In this document: piece by piece, positions 10,505-22,879 of the stretch
Position numbering within the stretch: position 1 is the stretch's first letter
Layout: every line of letters begins with the position of its first letter
Origin: Phoronis australis
Taxonomy: Eukaryota; Phoronida; Phoronidae
DNA: 62,000 nt
Assembly: GCA_002633005.1 (NCBI GenBank)
Contig: NMRA01000445.1
Span: 192,402-254,401, forward strand
Reading direction: 5' to 3'
The notes under the pieces: model-generated
What the model saw: the letters and a program-made list of their open reading frames with translations, nothing else
Told to the model about the DNA's origin: nothing
Databases searched by the model: none
Position numbers and translations under genes: made by a program

Positions 10505-11765
10505 AAGGTGCTTTTTATCATTTATAAAACAGTTCAAAAACAAACAAACAAATAAGTACATCCATTCATTCACGCATGCACACCTCAGGAGAGATCATTC
10601 TCGTATCTCGTATAAACAACTTTTACAAGTTAACGTGAACAATAAAATTTTCCCATTTCGCAGAGAAGCTGTCACATATAAAATTTTTACATGCAATTAA
10701 TTTTTCAACATTGTAGCACTCATAAGTATATGTAATAAACCTGTGAAAATTCGGTATATTTTTGTGACATCTCTCCTAGTAAATTTACTGTTTGGCTATA
10801 AGAAGCAAAATGTTAAAAAGAAAATCATGCGTCTCATAAAGTCCAAGAATAACTCGTTCGTAAGAGAGACAGTTGGGAAGCTGAATGCGACCCTCTTGCA
10901 TTAGCTTTCCGAATTCCTTCCAGAAATCTTGTACAATGCGACATTGCCAAAAAAGGTGTGATAGCGTCTCTGGAGCTTTATTACGAAAGGAACATAAATT
11001 AGAATCTCGCACACGGATTTTGACTAAAAAGGTATTTGTTACAACAATCCTGTGTAATATTCTAAATTGGAACCATCTAATGTTGGGATCCTTTGTAATT
11101 TCATAAGGCAGTGCGTATATTTTCTTCCAATCTAAAGTATCTTCTAACGCTATTTCCCATTTACACTCTGACTTAGAAGGTTTCTTAACGTCATTAAAGA
11201 CTGAACAAATATGTCTACAACCCTTCAAATCTTTCCGTAAGTGAGTAATTTCTTGTAAAGGCATGCAAGGAGAGTAGACATTAACACTTTTAAATTTACT
11301 TTGAAATAGACTTTTTTGAATCCTTCTTAGAACGGAAACAACACCATTATATTCTACAAAATTGGTTTTTACATCGAACTCATTTTTCATATGGTTCAAA
11401 CTAACGAAATCACAATCAGTGGTAAACATATATCTAATAAATCTTAAGCCTTTTACAAACCAAGGCTTATAAAAAACACTTGTGCCTGCGATCGCCAAGT
11501 TACTATTAAACCACAAAGGTTGATTCAAAAAGTCCTCCTTACTTGCAACAATTATTTTCTTGTAGAAAGATTCATACTTCCAAATACTTCGCGCCAGTAG
11601 GAATAACCAATTAGAGTTAACTTCGACTTAATAAAGTCATCTCCAAATGAAGCAAAATTCTTCAAGAACGGGTAGAGTGAGTACAGTAATTCACCACTTT
11701 TAAACGCAGGGCTTTCAAGACATTCAATTAGTAACGTTTTGATGTTACTCAATGTCATCAGGATT
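10505..11765 (-). mobile_element. 5'-truncated non-LTR retrotransposon (LINE) 3' end
   Basis: The minus-strand peptide at 10785-11528 contains NQPLWFNSNLAIAGTSVFYK near its start, WFQFRILHRIVVTNTFLVKI in the middle and ETLSHLFWQCRIVQDFWKE toward the end. These are typical of the region after the reverse transcriptase in many invertebrate LINEs (the zf-RVT type C-terminal domain). The upstream piece 11552-11758 is in another frame, so a frameshift lies near 11530-11552. The copy starts abruptly near 11765, as expected of 5' truncation. The stop is TAA at 10785-10787, followed by a 3' region of about 280 bases. It is dead because the endonuclease and the reverse transcriptase are missing. Confidence 0.85.
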
Positions 11766-11769
11766 ATAA

Positions 11770-13640
11770 TCGGTACACAAATACGAGTAAAAATTACTTC
11801 ATTTTTTGAATGTGCTGTTAAGTAAGGATGACTTTGAACTAGTTACAAGTGCATATCGTAAAGACATTTTCCCAGGTCTGTAATTAGGGTGGGGCAATTA
11901 AGCTCCTAAAAAGCAAAACAAAAACTGCCTTAGTTTACATTTCGCTGTGCAGAGCTTGAAGGAGAATTTGTAATGTCTAAAGTAACTGAATTTCGTTAAG
12001 TCACTGTTGTTTGGCAACAGCTACCCCAATACTCTTGTTGACTCTTGTAGTCTTAGATATTTTAATTCTGTCATCATGTCAGAGATGTTGTCCACTACCA
12101 AGATGTAGGTGGTCCTGACATGGTACTTTGATGGTGAGGAAAGGCTCTTCAATATTCCGAAAGTTGCCAAAACTGAGACTCGATACCTCTGCTTTCAACA
12201 GAGTTCTTAAATTGGTCAGTGAGATGGGAGAGTCTTTCTTTTCCATTTCCGTTCTGTTCAGTATATCACACAGAAATTTATGACAGCCCCTTGCATTCTG
12301 TTATCATGATGTGGGAAATGTTCTTGGGTGGCACAAATCAGGTTTTGAGGGCTATTTTTCGACCTAGAAGGTGTGTATTTGCTCTTGAGAGGTCCAGATT
12401 TCTCTTCCAGTTTTTGGCGTTGTCTTCGTTTCTCCCGGACGTCATGTTTGAAGCCTGGTATATATATCTAAGAACCTGCAGCACTGATTTGGCGTAGTAC
12501 AAGTTGCCAGGGTTGTGTATTATCGTCATAGTCGGTGAAAGAACAGGCTTTGCATTGACATCCTTAGCGATGGGGAGTTGTGAGGTTTCTGGACTATGGG
12601 CTTGAGATCGGTGGGTTNTTATATATTTGGACCAAAATTTTAGTAGATTATAGTACTGGATGGACAAGGAACTCTAGAGTCGAACTGTGCTACACCAATG
12701 AAACCTGGTTTATCACTTTCGCTCGATTATGACGTTCCAAGACAGCTACTCTCCATAGAATTTGATTTGGTTACTAACAGCGATCTTCCGTTTTAGTGGA
12801 TGTTTTAGTAAGGTTCAAAGAGTATTTTTGTAAATGGTTCGACTGTGTTATTAACCTAAGGGAATGCGACTAGCTTCTACATGTATGGTGAATTACTTCG
12901 TAACTAAAGCGCCATGTGAACACTATGTAACTAATACACCTAACTTGATAGAACAACTTTGTATTTAATAAATAACAAGACCAGTAGTAAAACTGCAACG
13001 AGTACAATGAAACTTTATCAGTGAAAGACAATTTTTATGAGAGTTTGAGAGTATATATATAGTAACACTCTGATGGTTCCGTGGTCAGCAGACCCTTTGG
13101 GTTCTTCACGAAATTTCCATAAGCTTTAATTTGTATTAAATGTATTTTTGTCTGCGTGAATACTACTTATATCCAGCATCTACAAATTACTGTAGAAAAA
13201 TACTCAGCTCTTATACAGAGCTGAAGTTCCAGCGGAGAGCTTTTCACTACTTGAAGAATAAGATATAAACCAAAAGAATGTGAGGCAAATTGCTGTTCAG
13301 TGTGTAAATACCAACAAATCAAATTAACTTCACACGTTTGCAAAACCGCAAACAATCTCACCGGTTATATTTCGCCTGATCTTACCTTCCTCTAACGACA
13401 GGCAACCTTGTGAATGCTTTTCTGAAAACGACTTGGTAATATCACAACAGTTCTACAATGGAAAATCGCCGTTGCTACAATACATACGACTGATAGTTAA
13501 CTTATTATACCCAACAAAACCTCACGACTCGTGATAACTAATTTAGATAATTAACTCTATATCTGTGATACGACTGAGATCCCAGTACAGAAATGGGCCA
13601 CATAATAACACCAGGATCAGCGGACATGTCATCAATAAAT
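11770..13640. other. repeat-rich or decayed stretch, no gene assigned
   Basis: A minus-strand frame at 12338-12667 (PTMTIIHNPGNLYYAKSVLQ, later LLGRKIALKT) reads like protein but contains one N-derived unknown residue and cannot be joined to neighbours without stops. I do not recognise it; a decayed transposon is possible. A single N lies at 12618. Near 13294-13309 the string GCTGTTCAGTGTGTAA also found at the left end of the foldback composite recurs, suggesting another fragment of that family. Confidence 0.35.
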
Positions 13641-13647
13641 TTTAAAA

Positions 13648-14165
13648 CAAGAGCAACGCAGAGCGTTGAAACGCCCACGAATGCGACGTGCTTCTAAGGG
13701 TGTTCATTTGTGTTATAAAAATGGCCACTAGATGGCGCAAAATACGTCGAAACCCTACAAAAACTGGTATATGTCATCAAAACTAGTTTACCAAATTTCA
13801 TGCAAATCCGTCAAGGAACTTCTGAAAACAGCGGTAAATGGAAAAAGAAAATGACATTGCCACTAGGAGGCTAAGGGCGCAAAAGCATAACTGCTACTAG
13901 GACGCTCCACAGTAGTCGGAAAATCATCGTCAACCGTCCTCTTCACACTTTGAACATAGGCCTATATGGCATTTTTCACGAACATCCTCGGAGTGGGAAT
14001 GGTTTGGTTATGAGAGGGGGTTGCCAAAAACATGAAAAAATGACAGAATGGTCACTAGACGGCGAAAAATATGTCGAATTCATCCGAAAACTTGAATATC
14101 CCGACCAATAAAACTCACCGCGAGCCAAACTTCATCCACCTACCAACTCAAGTAACGGGGTATTA
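13648..14165 (+). repeat. ~445 bp repeat family, array R1 (5' part)
   Basis: Begins with a short hairpin (CAACGCAGAGCGTTG, 13654-13668) and a leader, then monomers carrying GGCCACTAGATGGCGC (13723), GCCACTAGGAGG (13859) and diverged copies near 13895 and 14046. No 3' hairpin follows, so this is a partial element. The 5' hairpin is shared with array R3 (21399-21413). Confidence 0.75.
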
Positions 14166-14169
14166 GAGA

Positions 14170-15570
14170 GGGCCAACGTCCTCATTCTCGAGTCGTGGAA
14201 TCGTTTGTCTGACCATTTGTTGTCTCGGTACTTCTAACTAGGGTCGTTTTGGGTATAGATGAATTGACAGACACGGCCTCAAGTCTATGGGCCAATTTGG
14301 AGGACGTTCGTTTTTTGATCCTTTTTGCTCCCAATTTTACGGGCGCGTGTTGCACCAACAAATTTATATTTTTGCGCCAATGACGAGGGGGCGCTAAGAA
14401 AATTATCCCTGTAGTCGCCCACAAAATAGCTACGGGTAAAATACCGATAGCAAAACAGTGGCGTCGGAAGCAGTTTTATACTGGTCGGCCAAATGCACCC
14501 CTCCCCTCTACAAGAGGGATAATACCTTCTGTAGAGGGATCTGCTCCCCCCTGAAAAGTTTGAGAACCCATGCCTCATTTCTTCTTCTGCGTTACCGGCC
14601 ATGCAGTTAAAATGTGCAGTCTGGTGTTCTTAATGTTGACAGTTGCTGTATACATCGCAACGTGCAAAAATATGACGAGACATTTAACATGACCGACATC
14701 ACCACAACTCTTTGACGGGAACATCCGGGCTCTTCGTAGTACGACTTGACGTACACACAAATATTTATTTGAAAAAAATTTATAGGTAAACGGTTTAAAA
14801 ACATAACAGATGCCGGTCTAAGGCAACGGTATGACAGTCGCGGGTTCTGTAACCCGACTCAATTTCTCATTATTTCTATTAAATCAGTCATTTTGTGAGA
14901 AACTGAAAGTTACATGTATACATGTACATATGATCACGTCCAGCTTGCTCAAAATGCTTACCTCCAGGTATAACCACGTACTGTCAGGTGAAGCACACAT
15001 TACGGCGTTTCCCGTTGAGCTGATGTATAGCCCTGAACAAGTTGGGAAGACGACCGCTGTAGCCAGTAGTCTTACACGAATGATTACTCCATTCTGGCAT
15101 TGATGGTTGGTGCCTGGGCCAGCTCTCTTTTGTTTGATCTGCTCTAATCTCCGATGAGATCTCACGTTAGGGTAACTAGCTTGACTGGACTGTGCTCTTA
15201 TAAATAAAAGTTGGGTTATAGCATATTTGAACATCACTAAATCAATGGCATTTCTGAATTCCTCGTCAAATGGTGATCATGTATATTTTTGAATCACTAA
15301 AATCGCCGAACTCATGGACGGCGCAGCACTGAGAAAACTAAGGGGGCTATAGCCCCCAGGCCGCCCTATGGTGCGCCGCCCATGCACAACCGAAGTCATG
15401 ACAATCTAGTCAGAGTCTTTCCAAACGTCAATTCGCACTGGGTTTGACTGTGTTCACACGTGGTCGGTAATAAGCCTGGTAGATAATTGGCCAGCATATG
15501 TTGTCATAGTCAAAAGACTGTGCTCGGCAGTTAAGAAAGGAGCCAAATATGTTATCACACGCTCGAACAG
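14170..15570. other. non-coding stretch, nothing recognised
   Basis: Several overlapping short frames on both strands (14.2-15.2 kb) lack domain signals. No RNA gene or clear repeat was seen apart from array edges. Confidence 0.35.
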
Positions 15571-15575
15571 CCTCC

Positions 15576-15800
15576 CGTTCAGTAACGCTAGGACCTCGCT
15601 AAAAAGCAAGACCTCGCGAGATTACGTGAGATATTGCCGTGTATTTTAAATAAGAACACGTGACCTTGACTAGATTTTAGCTAGGTCCTAGCGTAGGTCC
15701 TAGCGTAGTTCCTAGCGTAGGTCCTAGCGTAGGTCCTAGCGTAGGTCCTAGCGTAGGTCCTAGCGTAGGTCCTAGCGTAGGTCCTAGCGTCTACTGAACG
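15576..15800. mobile_element. short TIR element with an internal 12 bp minisatellite
   Basis: The left end CGTTCAGTAACGCTAGGACC (15576) and right end GGTCCTAGCGTCTACTGAAC (15780-15799) form terminal inverted repeats of about 20 bases with a one-base gap. Between about 15680 and 15790 the 12-mer GTAGGTCCTAGC is repeated about nine times. The 12-mer is a circular permutation of the terminal repeat sequence, so the minisatellite appears to have grown from the element's own end. Confidence 0.7.
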
Positions 15801-15885
15801 CACGCCAGGCGAACGCCCTAATGTATCAACAAGCGTGGGAATGATGAGCTCATTTCTGACATCTGGATGATTAACTCTTACATAA

Positions 15886-17575
15886 CCGCAAATGGAGTGC
15901 TTCTAGGCCGGGTTGTTTATTTGTTTCATAAAAATAGCCACCAGAGGGCGAAAAAAACGTCCAATCCATCTGAAAATGGGAACATGCCATCGCTTCTTTA
16001 ATAGAAAGCCATTTTTTAAATTTCATAAAAATCTGTCAAGGAACTTCAGAGAAACAAAGAAAACAAAAAAATGAAATTGCCACTATGGGACACGGCCTTC
16101 ATTGGATCCACCTGAAAGACGTCGTCATCTGTTGTTATCTTCATAAAAATACAATTACTAACTTTTTAAGAACCTGCAGTGAGTTTAGGAGATGCAGCTA
16201 TGGGAGCAAAACAAAACAAAACAAAACTGACACTAGGAGGCGCCACATTAGTCGAAGTCTGGAAAATCATCGTCAGCTTCGTAGTAAGAACATACATGCC
16301 AATTTTCACAATCAGCCTTAGTGCAGTTTGGTTGATAGAGAGGTGGACGCCAAAAACAGACTAAAAACAGTAAAAATGGCCACTAGATGGCGCAAACTAA
16401 ATCAAATCCATCCGAAAATGGGAGGAAAGCTTCATTTCATTAATAGGTGCCTATATTTCAAATTTTATGAAAATGCGTTGAGAACCTTTGAAGATACAGA
16501 GGTAAACGTAAAAAAATAAATTGCCAAAAGGGGGCACACCAGTGGTCAGATCCGTCCGAAAGTCGTCGTGTTCCATTGCCAACACTTGCAGAATTTAGTA
16601 AAGATCCTGCCAACGGTTTAGGAGATACAGCCATGGGCGCAAACAGAGACAAAACTGCCACTAGGAGGCGCCACAGTAGTCGAAATTGTCGGAAAATCAT
16701 CGTCAGACGTCCTCTTCATAATAAAACCATACATGCTTATTTCCACAACCATCCTTAGAGCGGTTTGTTGATAAAGGGGTCGACGCAAAAAGAAACAGAC
16801 TCGAAAACAGCAAAAATGGCCACTAGGTGGCCCAAACTACGTCCAATCGATCCGAAAACTGGAGGATAACGTCATCTCACTAATAAGTGCTTATATTCCA
16901 AATTTTATGAAAGTACCTTGAGGACCTTTGAAGATACAGAGGTAAACGTAAAAAAATTAAATTGCCACTAGGGGGCACACCGGTAGTTAGATCCGTCCGA
17001 AAGTTGTCATCATCCAGTGTTAACATCATATAAATACACTTGCAGAATTAAGTAAAGATCCTGCCAACAGATTAGGAGATACAACCATGGGCGCAAAAAG
17101 AGATAAAACTGTCTCTAGGAGGCGCCACAATAGTCGAAGTCGTCGGTAAATCATCGTCAGCCGTCCTCTTTATAATAAAAACACACCTGCCAATTTCTAC
17201 AATCATCCTTACAGCGGTTTGGTTGATAGAGGGTGCGGACGCCAAAAACAGCAAAAATGGCCACTAGGTGGCGCAAACTACGTCGAATCCATCCATCTTA
17301 CTAATAAGTGCCTCTATTCCAAATTTTATGAAAATACGTTGAGGACCTTTGAGATATAGAGGTAAGCGTAAAAAACTAAAATTGCCATTAGGGGTCACAC
17401 CAGTAGTCGGACCCGTCCGAAAGTTTGCTCATGCAGTCCCGTCGATGATATAAACATATGTGCAAAATTTCATGAACGTACGTCAAAGGGTTTTTGAGAT
17501 AGAGCAGCGGACGCCGGACGGACGCCGGACGGAGATGACGGCACAATGCGTCCACATATAAATATGTTGGCGCAA
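15886..17575 (+). repeat. ~445 bp repeat family, array R2 with 3' hairpin end
   Basis: More than three full units with anchors GGCCACTAGATGGCGC (16377) and GGCCACTAGGTGGC (16816, 17258), spaced about 440 bases. Each unit also has GCCACTAGGGGGCAC-type and GCCACTAGGAGGCGC-type anchors between these. It ends with GC-rich GGACGCCGGACGGA motifs and a hairpin around CACATATAAATATGT (about 17550-17570). The 5' leader is only partial. Confidence 0.85.
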
Positions 17576-17699
17576 AATCTTCAACAAGGTTCCTGTCTCC
17601 ACACAGCATGACAAAATCACAACCACAATAGAGTGTTTGTAGTTCTTTGTAAACATTTGGATCATCGACCGTGATTGCTATCAAATAGATTCACGAGGG

Positions 17700-19470
17700 A
17701 TGAAATAATTTTCTTTTCAATAATAAAATTAACTTGCAGGAGGTTGCTCTCGCTGTCACCAAATGTTTCTTTCTCGAATTTTGTAACATACCAGAATTAT
17801 TCGTACCGCAGCACACATCACCGCCAGATGGCGCGTACTATCGTACGTTGACACCCAAACAGGTCAGAGCAAACTCGACCGGTTATCGATCGCTCTCTAG
17901 ATAATAAAAACATTGGAGGGCACAATAGTATTTTTAAATTTTCGTTTTGAGAGTTTGTAAATAGGATTTTTAAATAGTTCACGAAAAGCGCACGTGATAA
18001 GGTTTTTAAATTTTAAAAATTGGATAAGAAAATAATGTGGCTTTTATGACCTAAAACGTTTGTTTAATGTTGCAATAAATTCTGCTGAGTGTGCAACATA
18101 ACTAGACCATTACCAAACCAAAATGGCAGCAGATGGATTTTGAGGTAAGCCAAGTGCCATAGTACAACTCTGACATGATAATGATTCAAAGAAACGCGTT
18201 TCATCCAGTTACAATCCTACGTTTCGTAAGGGGGAACGCGCCAGTCTCTTCCATCTGTTCAACATACCGGAACTTGAGGAAACAGAAAACAAAACATGTC
18301 GAGGACTATGAATACTCAATTCCACATGAAAAAATTTAGTGGAATTTCGGTGTCTGCCACACCACTTCAATTAATGAACGATTGTTTTAATAGTCCTAAA
18401 TCAAAATTAAAACGGACTCATTTTAACCGGCGTTCCTTTCAAGATGCTATTTTTAAATTAAACATCTTACCGCTATAACGTGGGTCTCAACTTACTCCCC
18501 ACTCAGGAGAAACGTGGCAACTGGATTTGCAAAGAACTAACGGTTCGCTATTTTTCAAGTTCGAGACCATACACAATGACAGGATACGACAAGCCAACTT
18601 GTAGAATGTAAGTAATAACGTACCTTCAGCCCTGAAACCACCTCAAATTTGGCTAGCGCACAATTTGAGACCAATTTCATATTTTGACCATTAGTGGTTT
18701 AAATCACTTCGTGTGACGTAACAGGCGGGTTAAGGCCCAGAACTACTTAAAAAGTTGTTTCCCCTGACACGACAGGCCGTATAACAATTCAGTAAGCACA
18801 CGAGTCGAGACATTTTATTCACAAGGGAAAATCAATGTTTGATGATAGTAATAACATAACATGTTTGCCACCAAAATGAGCTGTGCACACCAAGATTCAT
18901 TTCAAGTGAGGTCAGGGAAACAAAGATGGACGGCAAGCCTCGTTGTGCTTATTTCTGTTGTTATGTGAAGGTCATTTTAATAAAAAATATTTCAAGCAAA
19001 TTAAGGCCAAGAACTACCGAGTTCAACTTGCAGCTTGCCTGTTGACCAACTATTGTTTCACCTTCGAGATGAATTTCAATTCAACATTCAAACCATGCAA
19101 AACACGTCGGTGAATAATTAATAATCATGTTTCACAATTCCTAACAATTAACATTAGTTAAATTAACAGCATTACAGCGCCCTCTGAAAACAATAATTAA
19201 AATTGACTATCATAGTCAAACATTCCAGATATTCATCAGTTTAAAAATAAATAATACATGTTTGCACATTGCTTTTGAGTTCAACAATTCTAAGTCAGTT
19301 AAGTTGTTACAATACATATAGATCACAAAAATCCCGACGAAAGCAATAACATTAACACCTGTCGGCTCAACTAACCCCCACCACCAAACTAAAACACTAG
19401 TAAATGTCTACAACACAAAATAATATACTTCTCTGGCAAGAACCTGTGTATACACTTAAGCATAATACCC
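17700..19470. other. non-coding stretch between arrays
   Basis: No coding exon recognised. An isolated CTCF-like motif (CCGCCAGATGGCGCG, near 17821) lies outside the arrays. A 60-codon frame at 18296-18478 has no recognisable feature. Confidence 0.4.
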
Positions 19471-19473
19471 ACA

Positions 19474-20152
19474 CTGTAATTCAACAAAGACTGTAATACA
19501 ACAAGTACTGTAATTCAACAAGGACTGTAATACAACAAGGACTGTAATTCAACAAGGACTGTAATACAACAAGGACTGTAATTCAACAAGAACTGTTATA
19601 CAAAAAGGACTGTAATTTAACAAGGACTGTAATACAACAAAGACTGTAATTCAACAAGGACTGTAATACTACAAGGACTGTAATACAACGAGGACTGTAA
19701 TACTACAAGGACTGTAATACTACAAGGACTGCAATACTACAAGGACTGTAATACAACAAGAACTGCAATACTAGAAGGACAGTAACATTATACGGACTGT
19801 AACTCAACAAGGACTGTAATTCAACAAAGACTGTAATACACAAGTACTGTAATTCAACAAGGACTGTAATACTACAAGAACTGTAATACTACAAGTTAGA
19901 ACTGTAATACTACAAGGACTGTAATACAGCAAGGACTGTAATATTACAAGGACTGTAATACGAGGACTCTAACACAACAAGGACTGTAATACAGCAAGGA
20001 TTGTAATACTCCAAGGACTGTAATACTACAAAGACTGCAATACAACAAGGACTGCAATACTACAAGGATTGTAATATTGCAAGGACTGAAATACTACAAG
20101 GACTGAAATACTACAAGGACTGTAATACTACAAGGACTAATACAACAGGGAG
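19474..20152. repeat. 17 bp minisatellite, about 40 copies
   Basis: The unit GGACTGTAATACAACAA is repeated from 19474 to 20152. In the first ~190 bases units ending ATTCAACAA and ATACAACAA alternate, giving a 34 base dimer period. The second part is dominated by the variant ATACTACAA with single-base divergence. No coding potential. Confidence 0.9.
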
Positions 20153-20556
20153 ATTCCACACATATGCAATAGTTGCAGTCGCACATCAACTCTCTTCTTT
20201 TGTGAAGGTAGAAAAACACATTGATTTATTGACCTAGTTTAAAAACGTAAGTCACGCTCTTTGGTTGCTTTTGGAAGGGCACACCACACTAATATAGAGA
20301 AACCCACCTCTGAGATCCAAAACTGAATTTTTTACTGGCGTCACTTTAATAAGAATAAGTCATTTAAAATAACAAGCCTTTGGCCTTTAAATGTTTTTGA
20401 GTTGAGAATTACACAAAATGATGTATGTGCCTCTATCAGCTATATCAATTTTTGTCAACAGCACTTCAACTCACTTTACAGCACTAAAACTTCACCAACA
20501 CAACATAACTTACTAAAAACAACGATTAGATGTAGGAATATTGGACAAGCGCCCCA

Positions 20557-20869
20557 CTAACGCTCAGCATTGTGGGACAACAGCAGAATCAGAGAGATCA
20601 CTGTTGTATTTCCTAATATTCCTATTGTCCCAAAACTAATGATTAACTCTATGAGTCCTCTGGAAGTTAATGACATCCACAAACTGAAGACGATTGGCCA
20701 CACACCATAACAAAACCATACTGACCAGGTGAACAAAAAATAAAGAAGCAGCCCAAAAGGTAAAACATATACATACATCAAATAAGAAATCAACAAATAA
20801 AAATGCAGATTGCCCAGTGCCCTCTTTGGTAAGAACCATGTTCCAACTTCAACACTGCATATACTCCCC
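20557..20869 (-). CDS. possible terminal exon of a multipass membrane protein, unrecognised
   Basis: An open minus-strand frame from a stop near 20870 to TAG at 20557 holds about 100 residues with three hydrophobic stretches: YLLISYLMYVYVLPFGLLLY; SVWFCYGVWPIVFSLW; and IISFGTIGILGNTTVISLIL. It ends LLLSHNAER. The regular spacing of Trp/Phe-rich helices looks like genuine membrane protein, but no family is recognised and no start or acceptor is convincing. It may be a last exon, or a chance open frame in AT-rich DNA. Confidence 0.28.
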
Positions 20870-21387
20870 TACATCAAAACGATTTAAAGACCCATGCAGC
20901 GTTGCCTTTGAAAACCATTGGTTTGGTTCCTGTTTTGGGACAGAACCCTTTTTTTTGAATACTGCCTTCAAACTTATACAGTAAAATGTAACGAATGACT
21001 TCATCAATCGCTTCAATGGCGGGATTCCCTGCCACTAACTGGGTTTATACTGGTTTGAAGTTTGTGATTTCGACTTGTCCTGATAGGGCCATCACGGATT
21101 ACACAGCGACACTCGAATCTCGCTATATTTACCCACAATGCCATAAACATCTGTCAGGCACATTTACTGCCTCGTTTTCGTCCCATTAGAGTTTCACATG
21201 CTTTTTGTTGTACCAATTCTTTGCTAGTTTTACTCGGTTGCATTAATCTATTGGTCCTTCCAATGCCAACAAAGTGTTACTGCAGTACTGTGAACTGGAA
21301 CTCTGACGTGAGAAAGCTTGATAAACTAGGCAAATACCTGTGGACGCGTGATGTGAAATTCTTCGCCTTCCTGACATCAACGACATA

Positions 21388-22876
21388 AACAACAAGAGCA
21401 ACGCGGAGCGTTGAAATGTGCCCACGAATGCATCGCAAATGGTGTGCTTTTAGGGTCATATATTTGTATCATAAAAATGGCCACTAGATGGCGCAAAAAC
21501 GTACAATGCATCCAAATACAGCTATGGATGCAAAACAAAACAGAGCTACCACTGGGAAGCGCTACAGTAGTCAGTCGCTATCATCAAACGTCCTCTTCAC
21601 ACTGAGAACATTTCAATTTTCAAAACCATCCCTTGAAGGATTTGGTTGACCAGGGTTTGAAAACAGCAAAAATGGCCACTAGGTGGCACAAAATACCTAG
21701 ATTCCATCCAAAAACAGGAGCAAAGCATCATTTCTTCAATAGATGCCTATATTCAAAATTTTATGAAAATCTGTTTTGGACCTTTGAAGATAGAGGTAAA
21801 CGTAAAAAACTAAAATTGCCACTAGGAGGCACAATGGTCAGATCCATCCTAAAGTCGTCGTTGTTCGTTGTCAACATCATATAAATACACTTGCTAAATT
21901 AAGTAAAGATCCAGCAAACGGTTTAGGAAATACAGCCATGAGTGCAAAAAAAAACTGCCAAGAGGAGGCACCACAATAATCGAAGTTGGAAAATCATCGT
22001 CAGCCGTCCACTTCATAGTTAAAACATACATGCCAATTTTCACAATTATCCTGAAAGTGGTTTGGTTGATATACAAGTGGACGCCAAAAAACAGACTTGA
22101 AAACAGTAAAAATGGCCACTAGATGGCGCAAACTAGGTCGAATCCATCTGAAAATGGAGAGATGGCGGCACCTCATTAACAGATGCCTGTATGCCAATTT
22201 TATGAAAAAACATTGAGGAGCTTTGTAGACAGAGGTAAACGTAAAAAAATAAAACTGACACTAGGTGGCACACCAGTAGTCAGATCTGTCTGATAGTCGT
22301 CATCCTGCGTTATTAACATCATATAAATGCACTTATTAAATTTAGTAAAGATCCTGCAAACGGTTTAGGAGATACAGCCACCGGTGCAAAAAATTGCCAC
22401 TAGGAGGCGCCACAGTAGTTGAAGTCGTCGGAAGACCATCGTCAGCCGTCCACTTCATAGTAAGAACATACATGACAATTTTCGCAATCATCCTTTGAGC
22501 GGTTTGGTTGATGGATGGATGGACGCCAAAAAAACAGTAAAATGTCCACTAGGTGGCGTAAAATACCTCGAATCCATCCGAAAACGATCGGGTAGCGTCA
22601 TCTCATTAATAGATGCCTATGTGCCAAATTTCATGAAAATCGGTTGAGGACCTTTCAAGATACAGAGGCAAACGTAAAAAAAACTAAAATTGCCACCAGG
22701 GGGCACAGCGGTATTCGAGTCGGTCCGAAACTCATCGCCCTCTGTTGTCAACCCCATAGGAACACACCTGCCAAATTTCAATAAGATCCTGCAAGGGGTT
22801 TACGAGATAGAGCCGCGGACCCCGGACAGAGATGACGGCAATATGCACCCAAATATAAATATGTGGGCGCATAAAA
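21388..22876 (+). repeat. ~445 bp repeat family, array R3 (5' hairpin to 3' hairpin)
   Basis: The most complete copy. It has the 5' hairpin CAACGCGGAGCGTTG (21399-21413), anchors GGCCACTAGATGGCGC at 21478 and 22111, GGCCACTAGGTGGCAC at 21672, and GTCCACTAGGTGGCG at 22542, with intervening second- and third-type anchors. It closes with the 3' hairpin AAATATAAATATGTGGGCGC near 22849-22868. No coding capacity. The hairpin-bounded layout with tandem core repeats recalls bivalve Pearl and insect DINE-type Helentron relatives; that link is inference. Confidence 0.85.
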
Positions 22877-22879
22877 ATG

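Noticed and set aside
15683-15791. Regular spaced short repeats considered as a CRISPR array
   Set aside because: Units are contiguous 12-mers without spacers, the genome is animal, and the array sits inside a TIR element.
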